The notes beneath the pieces were generated by a model. That model was not told where the DNA came from and did no database searches. It saw only the letters and a program-made list of their open reading frames with translations. 64,000 bases of DNA. Origin: Dipodascopsis uninucleata var. uninucleata (lineage: Eukaryota; Ascomycota; Lipomycetes; Lipomycetales; Lipomycetaceae). The stretch is from assembly GCA_030568195.1 (NCBI GenBank), contig JAJLTO010000006.1, forward strand, positions 1,054,001 through 1,118,000, read 5' to 3'. This document shows, one piece after another, positions 23,058 through 36,400 of this stretch; position 1 is the stretch's first letter; every line of letters starts with the position of its first letter. A program made the position numbers and the translations under genes.

Positions 23058-26000
23058 ATGGCAAAGGGAGACAAGCCAAATAGAGGAATCATAAAGTCAG
23101 GTAATTCAGGTAATAGCAATAAATCAAATCGTCAAATCTCTAGTGATGTTAAAGGAGGTTTACCACTTCAAAAGACACAGACCGCAAAATCTATTGTTGC
23201 TTCATCATCATCATGGACAGGAAAGTTGCCGGGAACGCTACTTCACGAGCATTGCCAGAAGTTAAAATGGGAAAAAATCAACTATGATATGGTAATAAAT
23301 TTTCATTGATCTCTATCTATATAAGTTCTTACGAAAGAGAGAGCTAAACATTTTACTGATGATAGCAGTGGTTGGAAATGCTTATGTGCTTGTTACTAAT
23401 CGGAATTCAAAGAAACACACTGTAGGTGGATTTACTGCAACCGCTATTCTCGGACAAAAAAATAATAAGACTAGCCAAGTGGAATATGTGAGGTTCACAC
23501 CTCCCGAGCACTTAGTCGGTCCTCAACCTACTGCTCTCGAAGCCCGCCACTTTGCTGCAACCTTTACGTTGCATCGAATCGCTTCCCAAAAGAATATGTC
23601 TATGATTCTGCCTGGTGAACACAAGACATTATGGAGAAAACTAGACGACCAAAAGAGAGTAGATATCAAAGAGGGAAATGCCGATGATTACTCTACAGAC
23701 CCATTTATTGTCCAAAGAGAGCGAAATGCTGCCAAGGCAGCTGTCCTGCAGAAGAAGAAAGAGAAACAGGAAGAAAAAATTGCTATAAAGGAAGGGCTTG
23801 CTCCGGTGAAACGAAGAGAAGTGGTGTCTATGAAAGGTTGGGATACGATACCAGTTGTCGATATGTCTAAGGAGATGAGGTCATTAGTAGATTCTTGCAT
23901 TAGGAAATATCATGTTTGGGACATGCAGAAAAAGCCTTTAGAAAACAAGAGAGATTTTCCAGTGAAAGAACTTGTTGATCTTGGATTTAGGGAGTCCCAC
24001 GTTCTTGAAGCTTTTGAATTTGTCGATACAAAACATGCAGCACTTGAGTGGCTTCTTTTGAATGTACCAGAAGATGATCTACCTCTGAGATTTTTGCCTG
24101 AAAACTATAGCCCTGGTGCAACTATTGCGACTGGATCACTTCAAACACAGTATGCTATTAAGCGACTAGGCCAAATTGGGTTTCCACTGGAGATTGCACA
24201 GATTGCTTTGGAAGATAGCAGAGATGATGAATGCCAAGCAGCATATAGACTCATGTTCTACTTGATGAACCCCGACTCTGATTATGTCGTGCCTCAAGGG
24301 GAATATAATGAACAGTCATGGAGAGAGGAAAGTGAAGTTCTGCAGTCTATTTATCGTGAGCGATATTCTAATCCCTTGAGCCACATTATTGAAATAAAAC
24401 TCGATTTAATTGAGAATGAGAATTATAACAGGAGCAATTTGTCATTGAGATTCTATAAGACAGTTAACTATCCGGAAACAGCTGTTTTATCAATGGGTCT
24501 ATTTGCAACGGAGAACAACCGTGTGAGAAATCTTCCATCGTATATTCGACTAGGCGTCCTCAATAAAGCATATAAATATGCTAGCAAAAATCTTTTAGGA
24601 GAGCCTATGATATTCTCTATTGTAGAGTGGATACAGGAGAATTTAGAGAATATTATAAGTCATCCTGTCCGTCTGTCTTCGCTTTCCGGAGCTATTTATG
24701 GAATATCTTCTTCTGAGGGCAAAGACACAATTTCAAGTTTACTTGCGAATTTGAAATTAAAAAAGTCTGCTAGAGATTATAGGTCCTTAAATCGTGTTGG
24801 AAGGCCAAAAGTTACCTCAGAGCAGCTGTTAGCTGACTTGAGAGAGAAGCAGACAGATCCGAAGATGGATGCTATGTATAGATCTCGAAAAGGTTTACCT
24901 GCCTGGCATAAGAGAGATGAAATAGTTGCTACGGTAAAGAAAAATCAAGTTACAATTATCACAGGTGAAACGGGTTCAGGAAAGTCGACGCAATCAATTC
25001 AATTTATCCTCGACGACATGATTATGTCAAGTAATGGCTCTAATGCGAACATCATTTGTACTCAGCCTAGACGTATATCGGCAATGGGTCTAGCTGCAAG
25101 GGTATCTGATGAAAGAGGGTATGAGATTGGCCAACAAGTCGGCTATTCTATTAGAGGAGAATCAAAAGTCTCTGAAATTACTCAAATTCGGTTCACGACG
25201 ACTGGTGTAGTTCTTCGAATGCTTCAGATGGATATGGAACGAGCACTTAAGAATATTAGTCATATAGTCATCGATGAGGTTCATGAAAGATCTTTGGACA
25301 GTGATTTCCTTCTTATTATTCTGAGACGACTAATAATGATAAATAAAAAAATTAAAATTATTTTGATGAGCGCTACAGTAAATGCGAAAATGTTTGCCGA
25401 CTACTTTGGATCTGCTGGTCACGTTATAATAGAAGGAAGAACTTTTCCTGTAGAGGATATATATATAGATAGGATTATGGAAATTACAGGATTTAGATCG
25501 AACATGTCAAAAATGATCAATGACGACGAAAGCAAGAAAGATGAAGATTCTGAAAGTCCGGAAAGAGCTAAGATAGGGCGCGCAATTCTTGCATTAAGTG
25601 GTGAGATTAACTATGATCTGATATCTATCGTTGTAAATCACATTGATAGACAGTTGGGGGGAAAAGAAGGCTCTATCTTGATATTCCTGCCTGGAACAGC
25701 AGAGATATCACGAGCTATCTCGTCAATTACAAAGTCAAACTTTTATTGCCTACCATTGCATGCTTCTCTACTACCAGCGGAGCAGAGAAGAGTCTTCTTC
25801 TCAGCGCCAAAAGGAAAGAGAAAGGTTGTTGTGGCTACTAATGTTGCAGAAACATCGATTACAATCCCTGATGTTGTTGCAGTCATCGATAGTGGTCGAG
25901 TCAAAGAGACAGTTTATGATGCTCAATTAAACATGACTAAGTTAGAAGATACTTGGGTGTCCCAAGCAGCTGCAAAACAAAGAAGAGGTAGAGCTGGAAG

Positions 26001-27189
26001 AGTGGCTAGTGGAACATGTTATAAGCTCTATACTAGAGATGCTGAAAGCACAAAGATGCCAGAACGTCAAAAGCCGGAGATGGTTAGAACGCCTCTTCAG
26101 CAGCTCTATTTAATGGTGAAGGCAATGCATGTCAAAGACACAGAAAAATTCCTCAGTGAGGCATTAGATCCTCCTAATACCATGGCGATAGAGACAGCTA
26201 GAAATGTGCTGATCCAAGTCGGTGTATTGCACGAGGAGACCACAGAGCTGACGGCGCTTGGAACTCACTTAGCTTCTATTCCGGCAGATATACGCAGCGC
26301 CAAATTACTAATATATGGAGCAATATTTAATTATGTTGAGGTAACATCTGTGATTGCTGCCATTCTGACCGTTAGATCGCCATTTATGTCCTCGTCAGAA
26401 AATCGAGATGCAGCAAAGAAAGCCCGTTTAGCATTCTCTGAGAACCAGGGTGATATCTTAGCGGATGCTCGATCTTTCTTAGAATGGGAGATGAAGATTG
26501 GGACTATGCCATATAGATCTGTTAGGCAGTGGTGCGATGAGAACTTTCTTTCAATGAAGGTACTTGAGGATATATCGTCTAGTCGTGACCAGTATCTTAC
26601 TTCTCTGCAGGAGATTGGGTTTATCTCGTCAACCAAAATAACTAAAGGGAGAAAATACGATACTAGAGACTATTGCTGTATAAGAACTCTGGTTGCTGCC
26701 GCTATGAATCCATCATTCGCCAGAATTCAGTATCCTGAAAAGAAATATATTGCTGTGAAATCCGGTGCAGTTGAGCTGGATCCTGAAGCCAAATCTATCA
26801 AGTTATATACAAGAGATAATGGAAGGGTGTTTATTCATCCTAGCTCTACACTCTTTTCTGCACAGTCGTTTATTGGAGGTTCTGATTTCATGGCTTATTT
26901 CCAATCAATGGCAACATCTAAGATATTTATACGAGAACTGACGCCGTTGGGCCGCTATGGACTTCTATTGTTTGGTGGTTCGCTTACGACTGATCTATTA
27001 GGTCGAGGCGTTACACTTCAAGGCTGGATAAGGCTCAGATCATGGGCCCGCATTGGTGTGCTAGTAAACAGACTGAAGTTGCTGTTGGACCAATTACTGG
27101 CTCTGAAGATTGAAGCACCAGAGATTGACGTCAGTCAACATGAGGTAGTGCAGATTGTTAAGAGGCTCATAGAAAAGGAAGGACTATAA
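23058..27189 (+). CDS. large DEAH-box RNA helicase with UBA and RWD domains (YLR419W/Ucp12, DHX57 type)
   Basis: This is a putative ATP-dependent RNA helicase. Exon 1 (23058-23291) encodes 78 aa ending LLHEHCQKLKWEKINYDM. The main exon ends at 27189 and contributes about 1270 aa. Counting from 23359, a UBA-like segment lies near 200-232 (VKELVDLGFRESHVLEAFEF), and an RWD domain near 335-450 (WREESEVLQSIYRERY). Walker A GETGSGKST is near 535, DEVHERSLDSD near 637, SAT near 669, and motif VI QRRGRAGR near 873, followed by helicase-associated and OB-fold domains. The intron donor at 23292 (GTAATA) is weak, and the nearest TAG/CAG acceptors (ending at 23365 and 23368) leave the phase wrong by one base. 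In-frame acceptors exist only at 23337 or 23343, so the junction is unresolved. Confidence 0.9.
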
Positions 27190-27341
27190 AAAAGAGCTGC
27201 ATATAGAATTATTATTGCAATTGCATTTACGTAACAAAAGCTGCGGTCATATGGAGGAAAAAACGGACAATGGTACTCACATATTAGGAACATATAGATG
27301 AACAAAAAACTGACACCTAAGTATGTAACGGATGGAATTAG

Positions 27342-28136
27342 TTAAATCAAATATCTATTTGAGTACTTTTTTGGTAGTATTGACGTTATAGCATTAATAG
27401 TTGATGATGAATAAGAAATGGATGCCTGCGGGCGTGAGGAGGGAATCGTTGCTGAAAATCCAAAATGATGTCCTTCCATGGTCTGTCTATAAGGCTTTCT
27501 ATGTAGAAATGATCTGTTATTTGCTGAAAATTGCTTATCATGATAACTATCGACCCATGCGCTTTGCTTCATATCATTCTTTCCAGAAGAGCCCATCTCA
27601 ACAGAAGATGCTATCGCACGATTCTAGGAAAATTAAAGCGTTAGTAACAATTCGATTTATGCAATCTATATTTACACTGCCGCTTTATATACCTCAATAA
27701 CATCCATGAGTGAATTAGAATTAGTATCTATTGGTTCTCGTAGCAAAACTTTCGAACCTGTAATGACTATGGATGGCTTGCGATTCAATACCAGGCTATC
27801 GCTAGTACTTGCGACAAGGCCAGGACTAGCTGTGAAAGTCACAGGAAGTGATATTAGACCAGTGGCATTAGTGGTAGGTAATTTGACTCCTGAACTTGCC
27901 CCAGACATTGAGCTGGCTGAAGAGGTGTGCGACAGCAAAGGCTGCAAGATGGATGAGCTAGGCGACGTTGCAGTAGTTTCCTTTTTTATTGATGAGGATT
28001 GATTCTCATTCCTAATTAATCGAACAACATGTTTGTCACCTGCAGCGTTTTTGCTATCCGCATTATCATGGACTATAAGCATATTACGCTGCCGAATCGA
28101 TTGTTTTGGCGGGTACTTTTTGCGAAGTCTAGTCAT
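27342..28136 (-). CDS. unrecognised 241-aa protein, Ser/Thr-rich and probably disordered
   Basis: Two exons, 28136-27693 and 27623-27342, join in phase across a 69-nt intron (GTATAT donor, CTAG acceptor). The first exon begins MTRLRKKYPPKQSIRQRNMLIV, a basic head. It is followed by a Ser/Thr-rich middle and a short hydrophobic block (SIVITGSKVLLREP). The second exon is basic and Ser-rich (RSFLHRKPYRQTMEG ... SRPQASISYSSST). No domain, signal peptide or TM is apparent. The clean in-phase intron and consistent composition argue for a real gene; its function is unknown. Confidence 0.6.
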
Positions 28137-28402
28137 ATCTAATCCTATTTATAGGATTGCCTGATTTAGTTCCAGCTTTCTGCAGTTTTGTTTACTTTCC
28201 ATCTGTTTGACGTATTTATTTTAATCACTGTATAGTGATGACTTAGTCTGTCGTGTGTTTCGGTGTGAGCACTGTCAGTTTTTGTGTGAAGTTATGGACT
28301 GAACTTTGTGTTGAGAAATCATACTTACTTGCACTAATATGTATATATTATGTGAACGTGTTCTGTGCTGGCAACGCTGTAGTGACAAACTAAGCAACAA
28401 CA

Positions 28403-29303
28403 ATGGATCAACAAGATTCACATAAAGGCAGTACAGGCTCCGCAAAGTCTAGTATAGGTAAGAGATCAATGGGTATGGAGAACTTAAGTAAATTTAAGAT
28501 TGTCATTAAAATATAAATGCTCCTATGAATGTAAGCTGCTGACAGCATAATGACCACTAGTCGACATTCTTATGTCCTCATCACGACGTAAGAACACAGA
28601 AGCCAATACTGATATTCATGTTAATAAGAGACGAAAAAGGTATATGCCTTTTCAAGATGGTCTAAATACATTTGTTTCTCATCCGGAAAGGTGCACGACA
28701 GGAACCAAAGCAGGTGAAGTTATCAAATTTACAGACCAGTTTACATTGATCTGTGATAAATATCCGAAAGCTACAGTCCACTTGCTTGTGCTGCCTCGAG
28801 ATTTAAAGATGACTAAGCTGCATCCCTTTCAAGCATTCTCTAGAAAAACAAGCGAGCAAACTGTGACGGGCCAATTTTACCAAAATGTAAAAAATTTTGT
28901 GGATGAAAGCAAGGAAGTTGCTAGATCAATGCTCGAACAAAAGCATAATAGGAAATTCACACTCGGTGATATCAAGACTGGAGTTCACGCAGACCCTTCC
29001 ATGGCAAATCTACACATTCATATAATCTCTGTGGACAACTATTCAGATTTCTTAAAGAATAAGAAGCACTACAACTCATTTAACACAGACTTCTTTGTTC
29101 CATTCGATGCTTTAACAACTATATCAAGTGATATAGATGATCGCGTAAAACTCGGACCAGCAAACCTTATGCAACTTTTAAATTCGGACTTGATATGCTG
29201 GCAGTGTCAAGAGAACTTTGGGAATAAGTTCAAACAATTTAAAGAGCATTTAAAAGAGGAATTTGAAAAGTGGAAAGTATCCCATGAGCTCAGGGCTGAA
29301 TAA
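28403..29303 (+). CDS. HNT3: aprataxin, DNA 5'-adenylate hydrolase (HIT domain)
   Basis: This enzyme removes AMP from abortive ligation intermediates during DNA repair. Exons 28403-28457 and 28561-29303 give 265 aa. An alternative start is ATG 28572, which would skip the first exon. The HIT domain has CDKYPKATVHLLVLPRD near its start. The catalytic region reads SMANLHIHIISVDNYSDFLKNKKHYNSFNT, with Asn in place of the first His of the HxHxH signature, as in yeast Hnt3. A C-terminal C2H-type zinc module follows (CWQCQENFGNKFKQFKEHL). The first exon, with a GTAAGA donor, is less certain than the rest. Confidence 0.9.
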
Positions 29304-29426
29304 TTTTAGACTTGGTCATGTTGCCGCCAGTGACAGGAAGTAGTCCACATATAGACGCATACACATACACATATGCGCACATACACGCACATGCACACGC
29401 ATGCACTCACACACTCGCTCACATAC

Positions 29427-29476
<50 letters not shown>

Positions 29477-29912
29477 CAGGATAATGTTAAAAGATACTAA
29501 AGGCAAACAAGGATACTAGACTAGTAGACAGTAGATAAATATAGACTAGATGGCAAATACATACATTATAAGAGAAAGATACATTATAATTACATCAATT
29601 ACATCCTAAATGAGATCTCAACTAAACAAAAATGTGAAACGATAAAAAAGTAGATAAATAATAGAAGAAAATCCATAGATACACATAAAACGTCGAACAA
29701 GACACCACAATGAAAGACTGAGGTCGCAACAAAAACAGCTCTACTAAGCAATAGAGGAGATATAAAGAGTAGAAGGAAAAGGTAAGTATATAAAAGGTAG
29801 TAGAAATAAAGACAAAAATTAGCAATTTTTAATTATATATCAAAGAATATAAGATGAGAAAAGATATATGCAGAGTGACTATATATTGGAATTCATAGAT
29901 CGTTATTATATC
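29304..29912. other. convergent 3' intergenic region with a microsatellite
   Basis: This lies between the HNT3 and SRP1 stop codons. It contains the CA/CATA/TA microsatellite and otherwise AT-rich, A-rich sequence. No gene is seen. Confidence 0.5.
29356..29473. repeat. compound (CA)n-(CATA)n-(TA)n microsatellite
   Basis: Imperfect CA/CACG units (29356-29420) grade into perfect CATA repeats and then about 17 TA units ending at 29473. Short open frames across it on both strands are artefacts of the repeat. Confidence 0.9.
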
Positions 29913-32024
29913 TTACGACATCATGGTATTATCACCGTTCGAAAAGTTGAAGCCTTGCGCTCCCGCACCGAAAGAAGCGTCCTGTCCAGCAAAACCAAAG
30001 GTGTCACCAGCTGTCTGCGGCTCCAACCCAGTATCCTCTGCGCCATCTTCTTCAGAGAAATACTTGTCAATAATATTATAAGCCTTAATGTAAATGTCCT
30101 CATTTGCATTATTCTGTGTGTTGTGGATCTTTTCCATGCCACCTGCCTCTTCGATATACAATGCATAGGCGTTAACATTGCTTCCAGATTGCTCTTTATC
30201 CTGTTCTCCAACCTTGAGAATATTCTCTAAACCATCGAGAGCAACTTGAATAATCTTGTTATCCATGCATGTCAGCAAATCACAAAGAGGCTTAATACAA
30301 CCCTGACCAACTAGATATCTAATCTGATCAGGTTTGGCAAGACCACCAGATGTAGCATTTGAAATTGCCCAGCAAGCTTCCTTACGGGTCTTGAAGTCCG
30401 CATTAGCTAGCAAGTGAATCAAAGGAGGAATTAAGTTACTGTCAATAACTGCCTGGATCTGAGCTGAGTTACCAGCAGTAATATTAGAGATTGTCCAACA
30501 TGCTTCCTTTCTAATACCTTCCTTAGGAGAAGAAAGTAAGGAAAGTAAAGCAGTTAGAGCACCAGCATTTATGATAACTTGAGTCTGGACATCATCACCA
30601 GTCACAATATTTCCCACAGATCTGAGAGCCGGCGTTTGGACAGCAGTGTTAGGATGCAACAAAAGTTCAACAAGTCTTCTAGGAATACCCGCTTCGATGA
30701 CAGCTTGAATCTTGTCATTCGATCCGTCTGAAAGGTATGAAATTGCCCAGCATGCATCGATCAAAACTTCATCATCTAAAGAATAGAGCAGCCTTGCTAA
30801 AACCGGTAAAGCAGTAGAAATCTAAAAAGATGTGTAAGTAAAAGCCATAAAAAGTAACATTATAAAATTTTGATCTTGTACATACCACACTCCACTCTGG
30901 CTGTGGAGATTTTCCACGACAAAAGTTACTCAACGTCCAAGTAGCATTTCTAAGCATACTGAGCTTTCGTGAATCGTTAAGAAGATTGAGGAGAGGTCTC
31001 AGAGCATTATTTTGAAGCACGATGTCACGGCAAGCTGGCGAGTCGCCAGCAATATTACCAAGAGCCCAAACAGCCTGTTCTCTAACGTCTGCCTCCGATG
31101 AGCTCAATAGCTCAACGAAGATTGGAATTGCACCCGCATCGATAACAACTCTTGTCTGAGCAGAAGATCCAGAAGCAATGTTTGTAAGCGCCCAGGCAGC
31201 TTCGAACTGAACTAAAGAATGTGGAGATTTGAGGAATTCTACAAATCGTGACACAACACCGCATTCAATTACCTTCTCAATCGGTGGATTACGCTCTTTT
31301 GACAATAGCTTTCGAAATTTCGTGGTAGCCTGAATCTGAAGATCAATGGAGTCCGAAAAGACGCCCTGAATCATTTCAGGTAATTCTTCCTTTAGCTGCG
31401 ATAGTCTGTTAGTAATTTGAGATTCCGTAGATCAACAGTCCATATCTTGCTATACTATGAATCCATCTATCCCTCGTCCTCCGATATCAATTCGTCACAC
31501 AGCTTGACTAGCTAAAATCACACACTACCAACTTCTATTTACTGGAATTCATAGCCAACATCAGAAAATAAAATACTGTTCCGCTATATTCACTCATGGT
31601 GCTCATACTGCTCATTCAGCTTTATCCATTTCTGTCAAGTAACTCCATAATCCATGTCCTCCAATCACACTAACTATTATCTACTTTCGAGACCACCAAC
31701 CCTCAAATAGGACCAGAAGATGCTACATCCAGCTCAGACATAATTCAAAATTCCTCCAATCTTCTCGCTAAATTGTCTGATACGTACCTGTGCTTCAACA
31801 TTATTTTCATCGTCACTCTCGCTTTGTGGATACTCGACAGGTGCAGGAGGAAGATTCAAGTTGCGTCGTTTAGCTAACGACTCCTCTCGTCGAGTTTTTC
31901 TGATCTCCACTTGGGCTTCTTCTCGTCTACGACGAAGCTCATCTGCACGGAAAGCACCTTTATTTTTGAAATTCGTGCGACGATGCTCTGGAATAAAGCG
32001 AGACGTTGTATCCGCATCCATCAT
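29913..32024 (-). CDS. SRP1: importin subunit alpha (karyopherin alpha)
   Basis: This is the nuclear import adaptor that binds classical NLS cargo and importin beta. Three exons, 32024-31788, 31395-30886 and 30821-29913, give 551 aa (yeast Srp1 542). The N-terminal IBB domain is clear ([24 protein letters not shown] ... [13 protein letters not shown]). Armadillo repeats follow, with the recurrent [45 protein letters not shown] and [10 protein letters not shown] motifs whose Trp and Asn residues line the NLS groove. The acidic, Gly/Phe-rich C-terminus binds the export factor. The first intron is 392 nt, the longest spliced intron in this window, and the acceptor was chosen at CAG|CTAAAG to keep frame. 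Confidence 0.95.
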
Positions 32025-33419
32025 TAAAGTCAGCTAGATCTAGATATCTTTCTGCAAATGTGAGTCTTTAGAATATCTCAAAAATGTTAAGCTTCCCAAA
32101 AGACAAATCGTTCCTAGGTTTTATATTTATATATATATATAAATATGGATATATATATAGGCGTAGATGTGCTTAACCTATATGTATATTTGTATATTTA
32201 AAAAAAATTCCACGATATTTTTCTAAATTTATTAGATTTCTATTCAAGAATTTGAGAGAAAAGAAGGAGAAAAAAAAACCCAAGTTTTTCGTGTTTTGTT
32301 TTTGCTTTCTGTTTAGGAGTTCTAAATATTTCAACCTTCAATAATAAACAAAATTTGAGTAGAAGAGTAGCGGTTGCTAAGGAAATTTGCTACTATATAT
32401 GCATATACGGATCAAATGTAAAAACAAGGCTAAATATAAGGTATAAAAACCTATATAAAATAGATTTTTATATCCGCAATCGTGTAGGTTATATATCCTC
32501 CAAGAGATAACTCGTCACTGTTACCCTTCGGATAGTATATCACGTGATATATTGCTCAATGAATAAGAATATTTAAGTTCTTGGTAAGAAATGCTAGTAG
32601 CGTTATTTAAATAATGACTAATCTATATTTGCATTAGTATGTATATAGAAATGAAAGTGTAATCTTTCCGGAGTATTCAGGATCTCAATATATTGTCAAA
32701 TTTGACGGTTGGTAACTCTACGAATTACAATAATATAGAGACAATTGCTATCGATATAGTCTAATTCATTGACAGGCATAATTCAATGCCCGTGTAGCAA
32801 GATAGCATGAGCTTGAGAAGGTATTACTTATTCTTTCCTTCAGACCATTGGATATTAGGATATGTAGAATATTGACCAATTTTGGTAAATATTTCTCATT
32901 TACAGCAGACTACAACCACTAGCCAATCTGCACTTATATATTACTTCTTTTGTAGACAGTCTATACCCTATAATTGCCTTAAGATTATAAGATCGGATTA
33001 AACAGACAATTGCTCAGGAAAGCTCAGAAAAGGGATGGTCAGAGAGGCTAAGCAGCGGTAACGTTAGGAAGGGTAGTTCAAGTGACGTATGGCGCATAAT
33101 TGTGACGAAACATTATATTTAAACCATAAACCAAATTATATATGATATATAGGCAGAGATACTGCGTTCTCATAACATTGCGCGACGCTCCTTTATATAT
33201 TATACACTGAAGACATAATTAGACATAGACCAGCAAGTACACTGTTGAGGATTCTGATTCATCTTTTTTTTTCCAATTCATTCATTCAATTAATTGGTAA
33301 GATATATTTGAAAGATGCTAACCTGACCGCTGTTCAATGGATGCCATTTGAGTATTAGAATATATTACTAATATGGATGTAATGCAGAAGGAAAGAGAAC
33401 CAATTGAACTGGAATTACA
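32025..33419. promoter_or_regulatory. divergent intergenic region between SRP1 and CHC1
   Basis: A 1.4-kb AT-rich region between divergent genes, with poly(TA) stretches near 32130-32160. Short upstream ATGs precede the CHC1 start (about 33341 and 33373). No coding gene is supported. Confidence 0.45.
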
Positions 33420-36400
33420 ATGTCGTCGCAGACACTGCCAATTCAGTTCCAGGAACATCTGCAACTTTCAGCTGTCGGTATTCCACAGACAGCTATCGGT
33501 TTCAACACATGTACTCTGGAAAGTGATCACTATGTTTGGTAAGCAATTTGATGATGATGGAATAGTGACAGCTAGAATATCAAAAGCATGTTGACAAGTT
33601 GTTGACGTTGAAAGTGTTCAGCTGTTAGCGGGCTAGAAAATAATCGATATTTTTTCTTTTCTTTGAGAATCTATCATGTTTTTAATATCTGGTGTCGAGG
33701 AAGAAATAACAGTTTAATTTACATCGACTAATCTTCTTTTTGTCAAATGTTAGTATCCGTGAAACCACAGATAGTGGTGCCCAAGTGGTCATCATTGATC
33801 TCCACAATGGCAACAGTATAGTCAGACGCAACATCTCTGCAGACTCAGCAATCATGAATCCGAACCAAAATATCATTGCTCTTCGAGCGCAGGGTCGCAC
33901 TTTGCAGATTTTTAACCTAGAATTGAAGCAGAAGCTCAAATCGTATGTGATGGATGAGGACGTCGTCTTTTGGAGATGGATAAACGATAAGTCTCTTGGT
34001 TTAATTACTGACACCAGCATCTACCATTGGGATATTATCGACTCAACGCAGGCTGCTCCTGTCAAAATCACTGATCGTCACATTTCACTTAGTGGATCAC
34101 AGATTATTAATTATCGTGTTGAGCCAGATGGAAAATGGAGTGTGCTTATCGGAATTTCTCAGCAGCAGGGTCGTGTTGTTGGTAACATGCAGCTTTACTC
34201 ACTTGATCGAAAGCAGTCGCAGGCAATTGAGGGCCATGCTGCTGCTTTTGGTACTCTGCGTATGGATGGTGCTCCCGCCGATACAAAGCTGTTTGCTTTT
34301 GCTACGCGATCTGCTACCGGGGCAAAACTGCATATTGTTGAAATTGATGCCCAAGCAAACATGCCAAAATATCAGAAGAAAGCAGTGGATGTTTTTTTCC
34401 CTCCAGAAGCAACTAATGATTTTCCAGTTGCCTTACAGGTCTCCCATAGATTCTCTATATTGTTCTTGGTCACTAAATACGGCTTTATTCATCTATATGA
34501 TCTCGACTCTGGTGTTTGTATCTATATGAACAGAATTTCTTCGGAAACTGTGTTCACTACTACCGAACACACAGCATCGTCTGGTATTCTTGCCATCAAC
34601 CGTAAAGGTCAAATTCTGTCAGTGGCAGTTGATGAAACAACCATCATTCCATATATCCGTGATACTCTAGGAAACATTGGTTTGGCAGTTTCTCTTGCTT
34701 CACGTGGTGGCCTTTCTGGTGCGGACGACTTATACACACAGCAATTCTCTCAGTTGATTGCATCGGGGCAATATAGCGATGCTGCTCGCGTTGCAGCAAC
34801 ATCTCCAAGGGGTATACTGCGAACTACACAAACAATCGAACAGTTCAAGCATCTTCCTGCAGTTCCTGGTCAACCATCGCCCATTTTACAGTACTTTGGA
34901 ACTTTACTAGACAAAGGAAGTCTTAACAAGCATGAATCTCTTGAGCTTGCTAGACCAGTTCTTCAGCAGAATAAGAAGAATTTACTAGAGAAATGGCTAA
35001 AGGAGAACAAGCTAGAGTGCTCTGAAGAACTTGGTGATATTGTTCGTGCACACGATGTAAATTTAGCTCTCTCTATTTATCTCCGAGCAAACAGTCCAGC
35101 TAAGGTAGTCGCCTGCTTTGCTGAGACGGGAAAGTTTGAAATGATTTTGCCATATTGCAACAAGGTCGGCTACAATCCTGATTATGCTGTTCTTTTACAG
35201 AATATAGTTCGATTTAACCCAGAGAAGGGCGCTGAGTTTGCAACCCAACTCGCAAACAATGAAGGTGGCCCGCTGGTTGATATTAACAAGGTCGTCGACA
35301 TCTTTCTGTCTCAGAATATGATCCAGCAGGCAACTGCGTTCTTATTGGATGCTCTTAAAAATAATGTTCCAGAAGAGGGTCCGTTGCAGACCAGACTTTT
35401 GGAAATGAATTTGATGAGCGCACCACAGGTTGCAGATGCTATCTTGGCTAATAACATGTTTAGTTACTATGATAAGACTCGTATTGCTTCTTTATGTGAA
35501 AAGGCTGGTTTATTTCAGCGTGCTCTCGAGCATTATGATGATATTTCAGACATCAAACGTGTCATTGTGCATACTAACGTCCTCGATCCCGAGTTCCTAA
35601 TTTCATACTTTGGTAGCAAACTTAACGTCGAACAATCATTTGAATGTTTGCGTGAGATGCTTCGGGTGAATATTCGTCAAAACATACAGCCTGTTATTCA
35701 AATCACTATTAAATATTCTGACCTCTTAGGACCTCAACGTATCATTTCCCTGTTTGAAGAGTTTAAGTCTTTTGAAGGATTATACTACTATTTGCAGAGC
35801 ACTGTTAATCTCTCACAAGATCCCGATGTTGTTCTCAAATATATTCAATCTGCTTGTAGAATCGGGCAGTTCACTGAAGTTGAACGAATTTGCAGAGATA
35901 ACAATGTCTATAACCCAGTGAAGGTCAAAAACTTTTTAAAGGAAGCCAAACTTGCTGATCAACTTCCTTTGATTATCGTATGTGACCGTCATGATTATAT
36001 CCATGATTTGGTGCTTTATCTTTACCAGAATCAGCAGTTTAAGTTCATTGAGACATACGTTCAGATGGTTAATCCTTCTAGAACACCAGCTGTAGTTGGA
36101 GCTCTTATCGACGTGGATTGTGAGGAGTCTATAATCAAGAATCTTTTGCAATCGGTTGCGCAGCAGGTACCTATTGAGCCATTAGTAGCGGAAGTTGAAA
36201 AGCGCAATAGACTGAAGCTTATTTTACCGTTCTTAGAATCTATTATGGCCACTGGTTCTCAAGATCCTGCCTTGTACGATGCACTTGCAAAGATTTACAT
36301 TGACAGCAACAACAATCCTGAGAAGTTTTTGCGATCCAACGATCTTTACGATACGTTGTCGATCGGTAAATACTGCGAGAAACGTGATCCTTATCTTGCT

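Noticed and set aside
28961-29060. Loss of the first His of the HIT signature in HNT3 as an inactivating change
   Set aside because: As I recall it, yeast Hnt3 also has NLHIH at this place, so it appears normal for this subfamily.
29306-29506. Open frames on both strands over the microsatellite
   Set aside because: They are products of CA and TA repeats, with Tyr/Ile/Val or His/Thr runs only.
34092-34529. 145-codon frame inside clathrin
   Set aside because: It is an out-of-frame shadow of a conserved CHC1 exon.
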